From assembly GCF_017591425.1 (NCBI RefSeq), contig NW_024465751.1, positions 4,526,001-4,590,000 on the forward strand: DNA of 64,000 bases, read 5' to 3'. The translations under genes and the position numbers were made by a program. This document shows, piece by piece, positions 23,501 to 35,290 of this stretch. A model generated the notes under the pieces. The model saw nothing but the letters and a program-made list of their open reading frames with translations. It searched no databases and had not been told where the DNA came from. Every line of letters begins with the position of its first letter. Within the stretch, counting starts at the first letter, position 1. This DNA is from Ochotona curzoniae. Its lineage: Eukaryota; Chordata; Mammalia; Lagomorpha; Ochotonidae.

Positions 23501-23971
23501 TTTGTTTTCTGTTATTTTAGAAAATGAGTATGGGTCATTCCTATAGCTGCTTTCTATATTCTTTTTTGGTCATATTGTTTTTTTTTGGGGGGGTCACAAA
23601 ACCCCTGTAGCGACGGTGTGTTTAGAAGGCACTTTTCTAGTATGCATCTAGGATATGGGTGAGGCATCATCCTATAATCCAAGTACTTACTCAAGGCTGG
23701 CTCAAAATGTTTGCATGGCTGTATCTGAATTTGCATTTCTTCCCATCCCTAGGTATAGTCTGCCAAGTGTTGTTACGTCAAGTCTGGATATTCACCAGGG
23801 CTTTCCTTAAGAGGAATCTTGAGTTTTCAGTTTTGGATCACTCAGTGTTTTGGTTTGGACACAACTCTGCTGTGCTTTGCAATGAATTAGTTATTTGTAT
23901 ACTTAGCTTCCTGCCCCCATTAGCAATTGTTTTTATACAGTGATCCTCATTTCCTCACTGAAGCTTTTTTT

Positions 23972-24258
23972 AATCAAAGATTTATCTTTTTATTTGAAAG
24001 ATAAGTGTAGAGGAAGAAAGATACAGAGATATTCTACCTGCTGGTTCACCCTCCAAATGGACACAGTAGCCATGACTGGGCCAGGCTGATGCCAGAAGTT
24101 AGGAGCTTTTTCCAGGTCGGCCTTGCATATACAGAAACCCATGAATCTGGGCCATTCTTTTCTGCTTTCCCAGGTACAACTGCATGGAGCTGCATCAGAA
24201 GCAGGCTGAAATGGCTGTCAGCAACTTAACTTGCTATGCCACAATGCTGACTCCTAGC
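23972..24258 (-). mobile_element. CSINE, old
   Basis: Tail 'aatcaaagatttatctttttatttgaaagataag', 'cctgctggttcaccctccaaatggacacagtagcc', 'tgatgccagaagttaggagc', 'cattcttttctgctttcccaggtacaa', and the head ending 'cttgctatgccacaatgctgactcc'. Confidence 0.82.
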
Positions 24259-26843
24259 AGAATTATATACCAGTATTTCTACCAACAGTTTGTTTAAGAA
24301 AACAAAGCTGTACTTTTCTATCTCTTGCTTAATATCATCTCAGCTTCCTCTCATTGCCTTATTACACAGACAGTATTTGTCACACCAGCAGCCAACTTTA
24401 AGTAACACATTTTTTTATTAGTCATAGACCAACCAGAGAATTGGAACCAATGAGAATATTAAGACATGTAGTAATATTAATTGGCTCATGTGGATATAGG
24501 GGATATATGGGCAAGTCACATATGCATGAGTCAATAGAAGGGAAGACTGACACTCGAGGAAATAGACAAATGATTCTATCTGCAAGTAGAAATTTCCCTT
24601 CTGCCAAGGACACCTGAACACTGATTTTCATCCAACTCATTTAATAATCTGTATCATCTAAGGCAATTTCCTTACTTCAACTGCCTGGTTTTAGACTTTG
24701 TACTTATCTTTGAAATATGTTCACATTAACTCTTTGGTAAGAGTTTTAAGCTGAAGATTTGGGTCAAAATTGCAATGTAGCAGTTTTGATAGCTCTCGCT
24801 GAGTCGTGTCAGAATCCTTTCCAAATGGAGCTATTGCCAGGCAGTGCACTGTCCTGGGGATCTATATAGTTGCATTAGTAACCCTTTGCCTCATCTTTTG
24901 AGATCATTCTTCTGTGAGGGGTGGTAGTCATCTGAATATGGAGATTGGCTAATGATATTGCTGTGGTGATGATAAGCATTCCATTCCAACAACGCAGAGC
25001 GAGGTGAACTCATGCTGATAGCTGCCGGGTGGATGTTTTTCTTTTTGTATATTCTGGTGTCATTTTAAATCAGTGACTCCTTTAGACCATAGACACTTGA
25101 TGTTTCACTGAAATTTGTGGAAGTATAGAATTTTAAATGACTTTTTATCTGGCAAGTAGGAGGACCAAACATCCGTAATTGTATCTGATGTCTGTAGAAT
25201 CTTCTAGGTCAGTTTTGGGTGAAAGTTAATGAAGGAGTCATAATCAGGCTTATAATTTTCATGCTGCAAAGTTTAACAGGAGAGCTTAGGATTTTCCATC
25301 ATTAGTAGAATATGGTTTTAGTATTTACTGTCTGTGCACATGTGGGCTGTCTTTTACCACTCTGATAACCAGTTCTTGCTTTTGTCACGAATGGATATTC
25401 ATGTATATTTTAGAAACCAATCATTTGTGAGATAATTCAGCCTTCCTGATTCGCAGCTTAGATCTGCTTTCCACATGGAAGCAACTCACAGAGCACTGCT
25501 TGGATCAGGGCTGCAGAATCCGTGCAACAAGAGTCTGATTGCTGGCAATGTGCACAGACTCTGTTCTCCATTTGGAGCCCAGTGCGAGAACATTGCTGCT
25601 GCACATCTTCCACACATTCCTATTTCCTCTCTGTAAACTAAGAATATACCTCTCTGTCAAAGGGGGACAGTGGTCTGAATCAGAATAGGATCAAGATTCA
25701 CAAGGAAACAAAAACAGAAGTTGAAGAGAAAGTGCTCTTAAGGGGAAGTGAAAATATGGAAGACTCTAGATTGCTCAGGATTGTGGTTTTCAGTACTAGA
25801 AAATCTATTCTTGTGCTTTGCGTTTTTAACAAGAGAAAGTTTGGTGAGAACTTGCTGAAGTATTTGTTGAGTGGAACTAAATTCACCTGTAGCTGCTTTT
25901 AAAATTACCCTGTGGTCCTTACGGTTCATCTTGGTTCCCTCTGTAATGCAAACTCCTAAAGAACAGGGACTGGGGTTTACAGTGTTGGTTATTGCATCCT
26001 CAAGCAATACAATGACTCATCTACTCATTCAAATATATTTTTGTGTAGTTGCTCTTTAATGGAGTTAGCCTACAGTAATGAAAAAGACATAACTTATTAT
26101 GTTTTAACAGAACGTTTACTAATGTGGAAAGTTGTGATCAAGAAAAACAATTGCATTTTCTGATATTATTTCCGGATAAATTGGGAATTACTCTATAGGG
26201 ATACTTGTATTTATCTAGAATGGTAGAGAAAGAATCAGCAGGCCAAAGAACCTCAGTAAAGCATTCAAGATACAAGTAATGAGAACACAAAATCTTGAGA
26301 CTAAAGAGCCTGTCCAATTCTAATTATTCATAGAAATCAATATAGTGGGAGGATAGGAAATGATGTTCAAACTAAGTGAGCACTCAGCAAACAATCTATT
26401 TCCTTATTTTTATGCCTAGAATTTACTGCTAATAAAGTTATTAGCAGTAAAAAAGTGTGTACTAGTGCAATACATAAACACATGTATAATATAAATGCAT
26501 ACATATGTGTGCATATACACACAAATGTAGAATTATTAAACAAAACTAATATTTCTGTTATCTCTCTTATTGGACATTTTTTATGCTTACATGTTTAAAA
26601 TTTAGTCTTTTATCTTCAAATGCAAGAATATCTTATTAGTGACCAATCAAAAGATTTGTGGAAAAAAGGAATAAAGAAGAAAGTTTTTTTAATGCAACAT
26701 CTTTTTCAAAGTCTAATCACAAGTTTTTCATAATACATATTTTTCATGAACTTTCAAATGTATCCTGCCGTATGTCTTCTTTCCCCTTCATACTTCAGGA
26801 TTTGATTTGTTTTAGGTTTCCATTGTAAACTTGATTTTTCCCA
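24259..26843. other. Unique sequence, nothing coding recognised
   Basis: No repeat of the young families. A reverse L2-like tail is possible at 25985-26090 ('actcattcaaatatatttttgtgtagttgctctttaatgg'). The overlapping 62-89 codon ORFs at 25698-26059 lack any family signature. Confidence 0.45.
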
Positions 26844-26856
26844 AATTTTCTTCTTT

Positions 26857-27176
26857 TTTATTTATTTTTATTGGAAAGGCAGATATACAGAGAGGAGGAG
26901 AGACAGAGAGGAAGATCTTTCATCTGCTGGTTCACTCCCCAAGTGGCTGCAACGGCTGGAGCTGAGTCATTCTGAAGCCAGGAGCCAGGAGCCCCTTCCA
27001 GGTATCCCATGCGGGTGCAGGGTCCTGAAGCTTTGGGCTGTCCTCAACTGCCTTCCCAGGCCACAAGCAGGGAGCGGATGGGAAGTGGAGCCACCAGGAT
27101 TAGAACCGGCACCCATCTGGGATCCTGGGCATGCCAGGCAAGGACTTTAACCACTACAATATTATGCTGGGCCCCT
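26857..27176 (-). mobile_element. CSINE, young, with target-site duplication
   Basis: Full-length minus-strand copy: tail 'tttatttatttttattgg', 'aaaggcagatatacagagaggaggagagacagagaggaag', a complete body, and the head with B box GGTTCTAATCC (reverse 'ggattagaacc' near 27098) ending 'gctgggcccc'. It is flanked by a perfect 13-bp direct repeat AATTTTCTTCTTT at 26844-26856 and 27177-27189. Confidence 0.93.
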
Positions 27177-27189
27177 AATTTTCTTCTTT

Positions 27190-28150
27190 ATGAATTGTTT
27201 GTCGTTGGTATATTGAAGTGCTTCTGATTACGGTCTTTGATTTTGCATCCTGAGAATTTACTAATTTTTCTTTTTGTGTTGTACAACATTAAAGGTTTTC
27301 CATGGATGATATCATAGTATCAGCAGAGAGAGAACTTTACTGCTTCGTTGCCTATTCAGAAGCCTCCCACTCCATTCTGCCTAGTTGCTTTGGTTATTGC
27401 TCCTAGTTCTGTACTGAAAAGAAGCTACGAGAGTGGGCATTCTTATCCTGATCTTAGAATAAAAACTTTCAACTTCTAAACATTAACAAACATGTTACCC
27501 ATGGATTTGTTATGCAGTTTCATGTGTCAAGCTATATTTTTCTTATGTCTAAACTTCAATTTTTTTTAATCTTGTAAACATGTTAAATTTTGACAAATAC
27601 TTTTCCTGCTCATATTGAGGGGATAATGTAATATTTGTCCTTCATTTTCTTAATGTAATGACTCACCATTATTGAGTTGTGTATGTTGAACCATCCTTGC
27701 TTCCTTGAGATAAATCCCAATTGATTATGTTGAATGGTGATCTTCATGCATTCTTTAATTTTGTTTGCGATTACCTTCCTGACAATCCCTACATGTATCT
27801 TCATGAGGGATATTTGCCTATTTGTTTCTTTTCTTGCAGTATCTTTTGGTTTCACCACGGTAGTGAAAACTTCATGAATTTAGGACTATTCTCTTAATTT
27901 TATTTTTTGAGACTTGCGAAAATCTTCTATTAGTTCTTTCCAAGACGTTGGTGGAAATTGGCAATGAAGTCATCTGGTGCTGGGCTTCTCTTTGATGGTG
28001 TGCTTTTTGATGATGAACACAGTCTCCTTGTTCATTATTGATCTGTTAGGAGTTTCCACTTCTTCACGTCTTAATCTTTTTAGGTTATCTTTCTGATACA
28101 TTTCATACAGGTCCTCCAATTTCTTGGCCTATAATTTTTGATCTAAGCTT
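27190..28150 (-). mobile_element. LINE-1 ORF2 fragment (reverse-transcriptase region)
   Basis: The minus strand encodes diverged L1 reverse transcriptase. The open piece at 27610-27858 includes a VIANKIKECM...HNQLGFI segment typical of the RT fingers/palm region (family form: 'ANRIQ...DQVGFIPG'). The plus strand shows the classic reverse motifs 'gagagtgggcattcttatcctgatcttagaa' and 'ttgaaccatccttgcttccttgagataaatccc'. Cut at 28150 by a SINE. Extensively mutated. Confidence 0.85.
27610..27858 (-). pseudogene. L1 ORF2p reverse-transcriptase fragment
   Basis: An 82-codon open remnant of the L1 ORF2 reverse transcriptase, the enzyme that copies L1 and SINE RNA at a nicked target. It shows ARKETNRQISLMKIHV (family pattern 'KKENYRPISLMNID'), ANKIKECM and HNQLGFI, then GWFNIHNSI. 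The catalytic aspartates lie outside this piece. It is a fossil, about 6% of a full-length ORF2. Confidence 0.85.
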
Positions 28151-28492
28151 CTTTTTAAAGAAAAGATTTATTTATTTATTTGAAATCCAGGGTTTCAGAG
28201 ACAGCGGGGGGTGGGGAGGGGGAAGGGGAAGGAGACAGAGACAGAGAGGTCTTCCATTCACTGGTTGGCCCTGCAATGGCATCAATGGCCATGGATAATC
28301 CAGGAAAAGCCAGGAAACAAAAGCTTCATCCTGGTTTACCCCTTGTGTGCAGAGGCCCAAGTGCTTGGGCTATCCTCTGCTGCTTTCCCAGGTCATAGCA
28401 TAGGAAGTGGAGCAGCCTGGAACCTGCATTGGTGTGGTATCCTGGCATCACAGGTGACAACTTTACCTGTTTAGCTGTAATGCCAGCTCTAT
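28151..28492 (-). mobile_element. CSINE inserted in L1 debris
   Basis: Tail 'ttttaaagaaaagatttatttatttatttgaaatcc', a G-rich stretch 'gcggggggtggggagggggaaggggaagg' at 28203-28231 replacing the usual GA tract, the body with 'cagaggcccaagtgcttgggctatcctctgctgctttcccagg', and the head ending 'gtttagctgtaatgccagctct'. Confidence 0.88.
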
Positions 28493-28814
28493 TCTTAACT
28501 TGTAGCTCCTTGTAATTCTGTCTAATATCTTTGGTTAACATTTGCATTGAGTGGAATGTAAAGCAGCAAGCAAAATTTGTGCACTGGTAACTATGAGCCC
28601 CAACCTCATTCTTTCTTTGTAACTGACCCAAATTTTCCCAAAATGTGTGAGCTCCCAATATTTCCAAAAGCCTATTCTGGATCTTTTTGTGTTTCCATGG
28701 CTTTTAGTATATTTTTTTCTGTCTTTTTTTTTTTTTAATGTCACCATTGGTGAAGGGAGTAATGGTGAATCTAAAGGTTGATTTTGGTAATATGGACATT
28801 TTACTGTATTATTC

Positions 28815-29024
28815 AAAGAATTATTTATTTATTTTAATTAAAAAGGGAAAGTTACAGAGAGTGAATGACAAACAGAGAGAGAGGATGAGAGAGGTTTTCT
28901 ATTCACTTTTCCCTGGCTGTAAGAAGAGAGCTGAATCAGAAGTGAAGGAGGTGCAGCTACATGGTATATGGGTTGCTGGAACCACAGGCATGAGCTTAGC
29001 TTGCTAAGCCACTGCAATGGCCCC
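28815..29024 (-). mobile_element. CSINE, internally deleted
   Basis: Tail 'aattatttatttattttaattaaaaaggg', 'gttacagagagtgaatgacaaacagagagagagg', then directly the head half 'ctggctgtaagaagagagctgaatcagaagtg...gccactgcaatggcccc'. The central 'gaagccaggagccaggagc' block is missing, so about a third of the element was deleted. Confidence 0.8.
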
Positions 29025-29039
29025 AAGTCTGAGAATTTT

Positions 29040-29330
29040 AATATACATGGCTTTCTAATCATTAACGTAGTATGTCTTACCATTTTCTATTTTCTTCTTG
29101 CATCTTCATGTATTTGTATCTTTTTAAGACCCATTTCATCAATGTTAGGTAATTTTTAGTGTATAAGTCTTTGACTTCTTTCCTTAAAGTTATTTCTAGA
29201 TATTTTTTCGTTGGATGCTATGATAAATCAGCTTTTAAAATTTTATTTTGGGATGGTTTGCTCTTAGTGTATAGAAATGTAAATGATTTTTGTAAACTGT
29301 AACTTCTTTGAATTCACTTATTAATTCTGA

Positions 29331-29361
<31 letters not shown>

Positions 29362-29400
29362 GTGGAGTCTCATATAAAGCCAGATAAAAGCGAGCCTCTG
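29040..29400 (-). mobile_element. LINE-1 ORF2 fragment, separate from the one at 27190
   Basis: Reverse L1 motifs 'agtgtataagtctttgacttctttccttaaagttatttctagatatttt', 'ttgctcttagtgtatagaaatg' and 'cttattaattctgacagg(T)ntgtggagtct'. In an L1 this part lies 3' of the 27190-28150 part and overlaps its left end, so on this strand it should come before it; here it comes after. Hence a different insertion or a rearrangement. Confidence 0.75.
29335..29361. repeat. Poly(T) run of 27
   Basis: 27 consecutive T inside L1 sequence at a spot where related L1s have a T run of about 6-8. An expanded mononucleotide tract. Confidence 0.9.
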
Positions 29401-29629
29401 TTAAGGTTCCCAGGATGACTGGATTGCTGAATATCTTCCTACTATTTACTTTTCTCACTAAAGAAATTGTAGGCCCAGGGTTTCTGTGGCGGAGAGTGAA
29501 GCTGGAGAACTTCTGTTTTTTCTTCTTATTGATGTCACTGTCTATATTATTAATATTTGTTTCTTCTGAAATTTTTAGCACTATGATTTTTTTTGTCACT
29601 GGCCTAACCTTTTTGGTTTAGGTTGTATG

Positions 29630-29942
29630 ATTTTGACAAGCAGAGTTACAGAGAAAGAGAGAGACAGAGGAGGTGAAGGTGGGGAAAGGAACACACACAC
29701 ACACACCACACCACACCCCACACTTATTTGCTGGATCACTCTCCAGACAGCTGCAATGGCTGGGGATGGGCCAGGCTAACACAGAAACATCATCTGGTGT
29801 TCTCATGTGGGTGGCAGAGGCTCAAGCCCTTGAATTATCTTCTGCTGCCTTTACAAACACATAAGCAGAGTGCCAGAAAGAAAGTAGAACAGCCAGGACT
29901 CAAGTCTGGACCTTAAGTGTCCATAACACTGGTCCCTGACCT
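29630..29942 (-). mobile_element. CSINE with embedded (AC)n
   Basis: 'gacaagcagagttacagagaaagagagagacagagg', then (AC)n at 29691-29722, 'ttgctggatcactctccagacagctgcaatggctgggg', 'ttatcttctgctgcctttacaaac', and the head 'ccataacactggtccctgacc'. The AC tract sits where the GA tract normally lies. Confidence 0.82.
29691..29722. repeat. (AC)n microsatellite
   Basis: ACACAC tract degrading into CACCACACC, within a SINE. Confidence 0.85.
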
Positions 29943-32500
29943 CATGTTAATGCCCTTCGAGCCACCCTCCTCTGTCAGTTACCCATTTACTTGGGTGGCA
30001 ATTTCTTTGCTAATTCCTTATTTTCTCCAACTTTCCCTCTTGTCCAATTTTACTCTTTCCCTTATTGTTACAGATATACCCAGCATTAAGTCCTCTAGGC
30101 TTATATTATGCTAACAGAATTAGCTTCCTGTAGTTGATATCATCATTTTCTTCCTAGTATACCATTTTATCTACTAGCTATAATCTTTTTATAGTGAGAG
30201 TGGCCATACTTCTATCTCCAACAATTTCTTGTGGTCCACTGCCATACTATTTAAATATCCAAATTGCAATTGATTGAAAGAAGGAAGGACAGCTTAACAC
30301 AATCAATGTTGGACTTGCCCATGATGAAATTATTGTATCTGTGTATGGCTGTCATCACCTGAGTTGGTCCACTCAGTGTGAAACCTAGGATTTACTGATT
30401 GGGTTTGTGTTGTGTCTAAGACCTGAAATTGCTATGGGTAAATCCAAAGAACAAGCTGTAGGCGGAGCGCCTAGATCATTTGTAGAGAATAGGGTGAAGA
30501 CACCTGTTAATTGTCCCATTTCTGGACCTTACTTCTGTTACTTTTTCAGTTTACTTTATTATTCATGGAGATTTGAATGTACAACTGTTCAAATTCTGAG
30601 TGAGATTGCATCTCAGCTGTGACCTTATTTAAGGAATTTTAACATCTTTTGATGAATTTACATTAAAAACAATAGCTGACATTGAAGGCATTCTATTATC
30701 TTGGCACTTTCATAGTGGTTTAAAGGTCTTCACTTTTAGTTCACAATGACCTTATGAAGAGGATTTTTAACTTAAGGCAATTTTTCTGATGATCAACCCC
30801 AAGTCCAAAATGAATAACTAATTTTTTAAGGCCACCTGACTAATTTGAAATAGCTGTTCTACTAATTGAACTTGCTCTGAACCTAGCAACTTAAAACAGC
30901 ATCCATCAGCTATTTGCATGTGTTTCTGTTTGAGGAAACTGAGTCCAGCTTTGCTAACACCTTTGGTTTAAGATCCCTGATGGGTTGAAGTCGAGTTGTG
31001 AGTTGGGGCTGCAGCTTCATTGAATGCTTAGGGTGTGTAATTGAGGAGTTCAGTTTATCAGACCTCGACTCCTGGATGTGTAGACCCTCCCACAAGGCAT
31101 CCTCATATTTCATGTGGTTGCCCCCACCCCCGGTTGAGTGATCTGCAAGTTAGCAAGGGAGAGCAAGAACCATGGAAAATGTGTTGTGTAGTGCACTATG
31201 GGACAGAGGGAGGAAGGAAAGGGAGAGAGGGAAAGAGAAAGACATAGAAGCCAAGATCTTTTGGTGACCTTATCACTTACGTCATCCCATTCCTAAAGCT
31301 GCATTTCATTTTGCTTGTGGAGATGGATAAAGACATGAATTCCAGGGGGCAGGGTCAATGGGTGTGCCCTTATAGGCTGTCTCCCAACCCTGTATTCAAA
31401 CCCATGTCATCAAATTATTCACTATACTGCCAAACTGTTATACTTGATAGGTTTCCTAATACTTGGAACTTACCTCTCAATCCCTCCTTGTATTCATGAT
31501 AACTTTTTAAAACATACCGCAGTCTATCTCTCACAGACCTATCCAACTGTATCTTCACTGTTTAAGTCTTTCCACAGTCAATCACCTTCCTTCATATGAT
31601 CCAGTGCCTGACAAATACTTTCTAATAATCGCTAATCACACTTAGATATATTATCTGATCCTATGATAGTCCCTATATGTTTGCTCATCACTATTTTTGC
31701 CTTGTCATGCTTGCTAAATCTTTTTGGACACTTCTCTCCACCACTTGGAAATGCCTTTCTCTACTCAAAGCTGTCATTTGTCTAGTACCTTTTGGCTTAT
31801 GTTCCAGATCGGATTATGTACCAGCATCCCTAAAGGGCTGGATTTCCTTTTTCTTACTCTGTTGCAGTCCTCCTCCTCTGTTCTTCCACTGTCTGCTCCT
31901 GATAAATTCCTAGAATTCAGAGATTGTGTTTGTTTGTATGAACACCAGGAAGAGCTGTATCTGTAAAAAACGCTTGCTTCTTAGGCTGTTGTGAGGATTG
32001 AACTCAATAAGAGTTGTTTTCATTAAAAACAAAACCAAACTGAAACTAAATCTTATTCGGAACTGACTCTTTCATTTGTTCTGCCGAGATCCTCAACTTG
32101 AAATTTCCTTGGGGACTCTGCTGCATGCATTTCCCCTGTTGATGTGTTAGTGCCTTTTAATTAGATTCACCTGAATGTCTCTGAATTGCTTTAGTATATT
32201 TTACTGTCATTTCTTTCTGTCTTGGAGCCAAGATCCCCACCCTAGAAATGCATCATTCAATATAGGCAAAGTTATACTACAGTGACAACTTTCTGTGTGG
32301 TGATGGCCTAAGCAAGAATGCACTGCATGTCTGATAGGAAATCATTTACCTGTTTTTTGGTCTGCAACTCCGGTTTATAAAATAGTTATCACCTAGAACA
32401 CTAGAAGGAAACAAAAAGATTACCAGGTCTGGCACAGATAGACTGGGAAATGTGCTACTTCTGCTCATATTTATTGTCCAGAGCCACTCATGTGGTCTTT
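29943..32500. other. Unique sequence with L2/MIR relics
   Basis: No gene recognised. 30690-30865 resembles a reverse MIR ('ttcacaatgaccttatgaagaggatt'), and 31670-32015 a forward L2 3' region. A GGGA/GGAA-rich patch lies at 31201-31243. ORFs of 62-80 codons show no family signature. Confidence 0.45.
31670..32015 (+). mobile_element. L2 relic, plus strand
   Basis: Pattern of the L2 3' region: 'ccacttggaaatgcctttctctactcaaagctgtcatttgtctagtacc', then 'attcctagaattcagagattgtgttt' (family: '...gagggcagggactgtgtc'), ending 'gttgtgaggattgaactcaataag'. Diverged; boundaries approximate. Confidence 0.5.
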
Positions 32501-32504
32501 GAAT

Positions 32505-32925
32505 TTTGATTTGAATTGTGTCCTTCCAAAAAGTATGTTGTTCTCTTAACACTCAGCGCCCATGAATTGGGTCCTATTTGTAAGTAGGGTCTTTGCAAAT
32601 ATAATCGTTAAGATGAAGTCATACTTCATTAAGTTCGGCCCTAATCCAATATGAATGGCGTTTTTATAAGCAGGGCAGAAAACACAGGCTCAGACAAGAG
32701 GGAAGAATGCCTGGTGATGATGGAAGCCGGGATTGCAATGCTGCAGCTGCAAACCAAGGATTCCTTGCATTCCATTACCATTCAGACTTGTACCAGTGCC
32801 CCTCAAGCCACCAGCAGATAGGCAGGGGCGAGGAGGAGTTTCCCCTGAATGTTTCAGAGGTTGCTGGAAGACACTTTGATTTTAGATTGCTTCCAAGGAC
32901 TACAATACTCTAATTTTGTTTTGTT
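32505..32925 (+). mobile_element. MaLR-type (MLT1-like) solo LTR relic
   Basis: Clear sequence of motifs: 'gaattgtgtccttccaaaaagtatgttg', 'gtagggtctttgcaaatataatcgttaagatgaagtcatac', 'cggccctaatccaatatgaatggcgtttttataagcagggcagaa', 'gcaaaccaaggattcc', and 'ggaagacactttgattttagattgcttcc' before the end. The 68-codon ORF inside (32707-32913) is part of this LTR. No internal retroviral sequence flanks it. Confidence 0.75.
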
Positions 32926-33174
32926 TCCAGTCACCCATTCGCAGCACATTCCATGAGCAGCTGCAAGAATCTATAGCCTTAAGAATCTATAGCCATTGCC
33001 AACAATGACAAGGCCAAGAATCCTAGACTTCAGGGTACTTGCAAGAAAAGAGGACGCATGAATATCACCTGTTAACACTAACCGGTGTGAGAAGCACTAT
33101 TAAGGGCAATTTTATTGAAGGTTTTGCATGCTTCGTCACTACATGATTCAACATCTTGTGAAAACAATCCATTT

Positions 33175-33510
33175 GGGCACCAGAACTGTTTCATAGCAGA
33201 TGAACTTGCCACTTGCAGTGTCATGATCCCATATGGGTGCTGGTTCCTATCTTGGCAGCTCTGCTTCTAATCAAGCTCCCTGATAATGGTCTGGGCAATG
33301 CAACTGAAGATCACTCAAGTGTTTAGGGCCCTGCCACCCATGAGGAAGGCCTGGGTGAAGTTCTCTCCTCCCTCCTGATTTTGGTCTGACCCAGTGCTGG
33401 CCATTGTGGTCATCTGGGGAGCGAGCCAGCAAATGGAAGATCTCTCTGTCACTTCCTCTCTTTCTGTATCTAACTTTAAAAATAAATAAAGAAAATCTTT
33501 TAAAAAATCC
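33175..33510 (+). mobile_element. CSINE, plus strand, old
   Basis: Head '...acttgccacttgcagtgtcatgatcccatatgggtgctggttcctatcttgg', 'taatggtctgggcaatgcaactgaagatcactcaagtgtttagg', 'attttggtctgacccagtgctggccattgtggtcatctggggagcgagccagcaaatgg', and the tail 'aaaaataaataaagaaaatcttttaaaaa'. Full length but diverged. Confidence 0.85.
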
Positions 33511-35010
33511 ACCTGGTAATTCTCTCAGTGTTTTCTAACAACTTGGCTCTTGCCTTGCCTTTAAGACTTGCAAATAAACCCCTTTTAGTTTTCTTCCTAC
33601 TGTCACTGTGACAGTGAGGAGTCAAATAGAAGGAAATTGTGTTGGAAGATCTCTTGCTAGCCTTGGGTTCTGGGTGGCTTTGATGGATCCACAACCATCC
33701 CTCATTGAACTAAACTGTAACGCTCACTCAGGGTCCTGGTGGGTTTCCACCGTTTGATGGGTGTCAGGTCCTCAAGTCACATCACTTGCATCCGTGTTCA
33801 CTTGCGGCACAGTACTGACTTCTCCAGCTGTGCCTTCTTTTGCCTGGCACATGGGTCCAGCTTGATTAAATCACTGGGCCATTTCAGGCTTTCTATTTTT
33901 GGTTTGATCCTTGCCCCAAAGTGATAGGTTCCAGAAATAGATAGGCATGAAATTCTACTATAAAGTAAAGCCTGACTGTTAACAATACCATGTTCAAGAA
34001 TCCTTTTATTTTCCCCTTGGTCTTTTAAGTGACTTATTTTAAAAGGGCAATCCTAGTGAGGTATACTGTATGGTGTAGACATGACTGGCAGTGAGGTTTC
34101 ACTTTGGCCAATGGAGCACCTGAGTCCAGGTTATCTGATCTGCTCCTTAATCCCTTCAGCATGCGCAAGGTTATCAGCACATATTTAGTTGAAGAGAGAG
34201 CCCAGTGGTACAGAAAGTGATAGTTTCTCCAGGTAGCATGTGACACATAAATATTTCATTTGTTTCAAGTCATTGCTTCTTTCTGATGAATCAAGTTGCA
34301 TAAATTAGTTAATGCTTGGCCTCGATTAATATTTATTATTTTCCTATTTACATTCCATTATTTAAAAATATTAATTTAGGCGTATTTTGGGTAAATCCAA
34401 TTCCCAGCAATGGGAATTGCAATGTATTTGTTGAGTAAGGAAGACACTTTACAGGATACTCTTTTCTAGAAGGTTCCTTTTGAAGAATGTTAAGTTGTAC
34501 CTTCTGGAAGTGACTTTGGCTTTTGATTTCTATCTGAATTCCTTGAAGATGTAATTACTAAAGTATATTTTTTTTCTAAAAATCATTAGTTGTCAACTTA
34601 AATACCTGTCTCAGTGTGTAATATATATACATACGTGAATGAACTATGTAGACACATATAGCTAGGATTCAATCTTATGTAGTATATGCATCCCAGTATA
34701 TGTAAATGATGCTCATGTGTAAACCACCTATCTGTGTACGAATTCTGTGTCTATGATTTATACATCAAGTGCATAAACTTACCTGTGCTAACCTCGCTCC
34801 TGGCAGTTTCCATTATTTTTTTTTCTAAATATTCACAGTATCCCCTCAAGGTAGATAATTTCAGTCCAGAAAGTTTGGAGTATTGCATTGGGAATAACTG
34901 AAAAGAATATACCATAAATGTTAACAATATTCAGTAGTCTTTATACTACTTCAGTTATGCCTTTTCTCTTCCTGACCTGTCCTCTTCTCATTTTTGATTC
35001 TATATTTTTA
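33511..35010. other. Unique sequence
   Basis: Nothing coding or repetitive recognised. A 17-bp near-perfect palindrome (ACTGTCACTGTGACAGT) lies at about 33599-33615. AT-rich from about 34250 onward. Confidence 0.45.
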
Positions 35011-35290
35011 ACCATACAGTTCCTTAGGCCCAGGCACTTCCCCTTTATCCCCCTCTCTACCCACCCTGCATTGTTTTCCCCTATATTGTCCTTCAACAAG
35101 GGTCACAAGCTACTAAATATTATTTTTCAATGTTCAACCCTATCCACAATGCAAGAAATGTAAAATAGAATATTCAATAGATACAACAGATCCCCTCTCC
35201 AAGAAAATTAAATATTGGTTTTAAAATAAAAAGATTAATGACATAAACATTATTAAGAAAGCTTTGAATTTTGACACATTGCTTCATTTG
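35011..35290 (-). mobile_element. Possible L1 3'-end fragment
   Basis: 'ttttaaccatacagttccttaggcccaggcacttcccctttatccccctctctacccaccctg' parallels the L1 3' ends at 45278 ('atgatacagttccataggccctggg') and 47190 ('gtgacacagttctatataggcactggg'), including a C-rich (minus-strand G-rich) tract. Weak after about 35120. Confidence 0.45.

Noticed and set aside
24960..25030. Possible C/D-box snoRNA (GTGATGA ... CTGA)
   Set aside because: The boxes are present, but the flanks do not form the required terminal stem and no C'/D' pair is visible.
33599..33615. 17-bp palindrome as a protein-binding site
   Set aside because: Isolated, no neighbouring gene or motif context; expected occasionally by chance in 64 kb.
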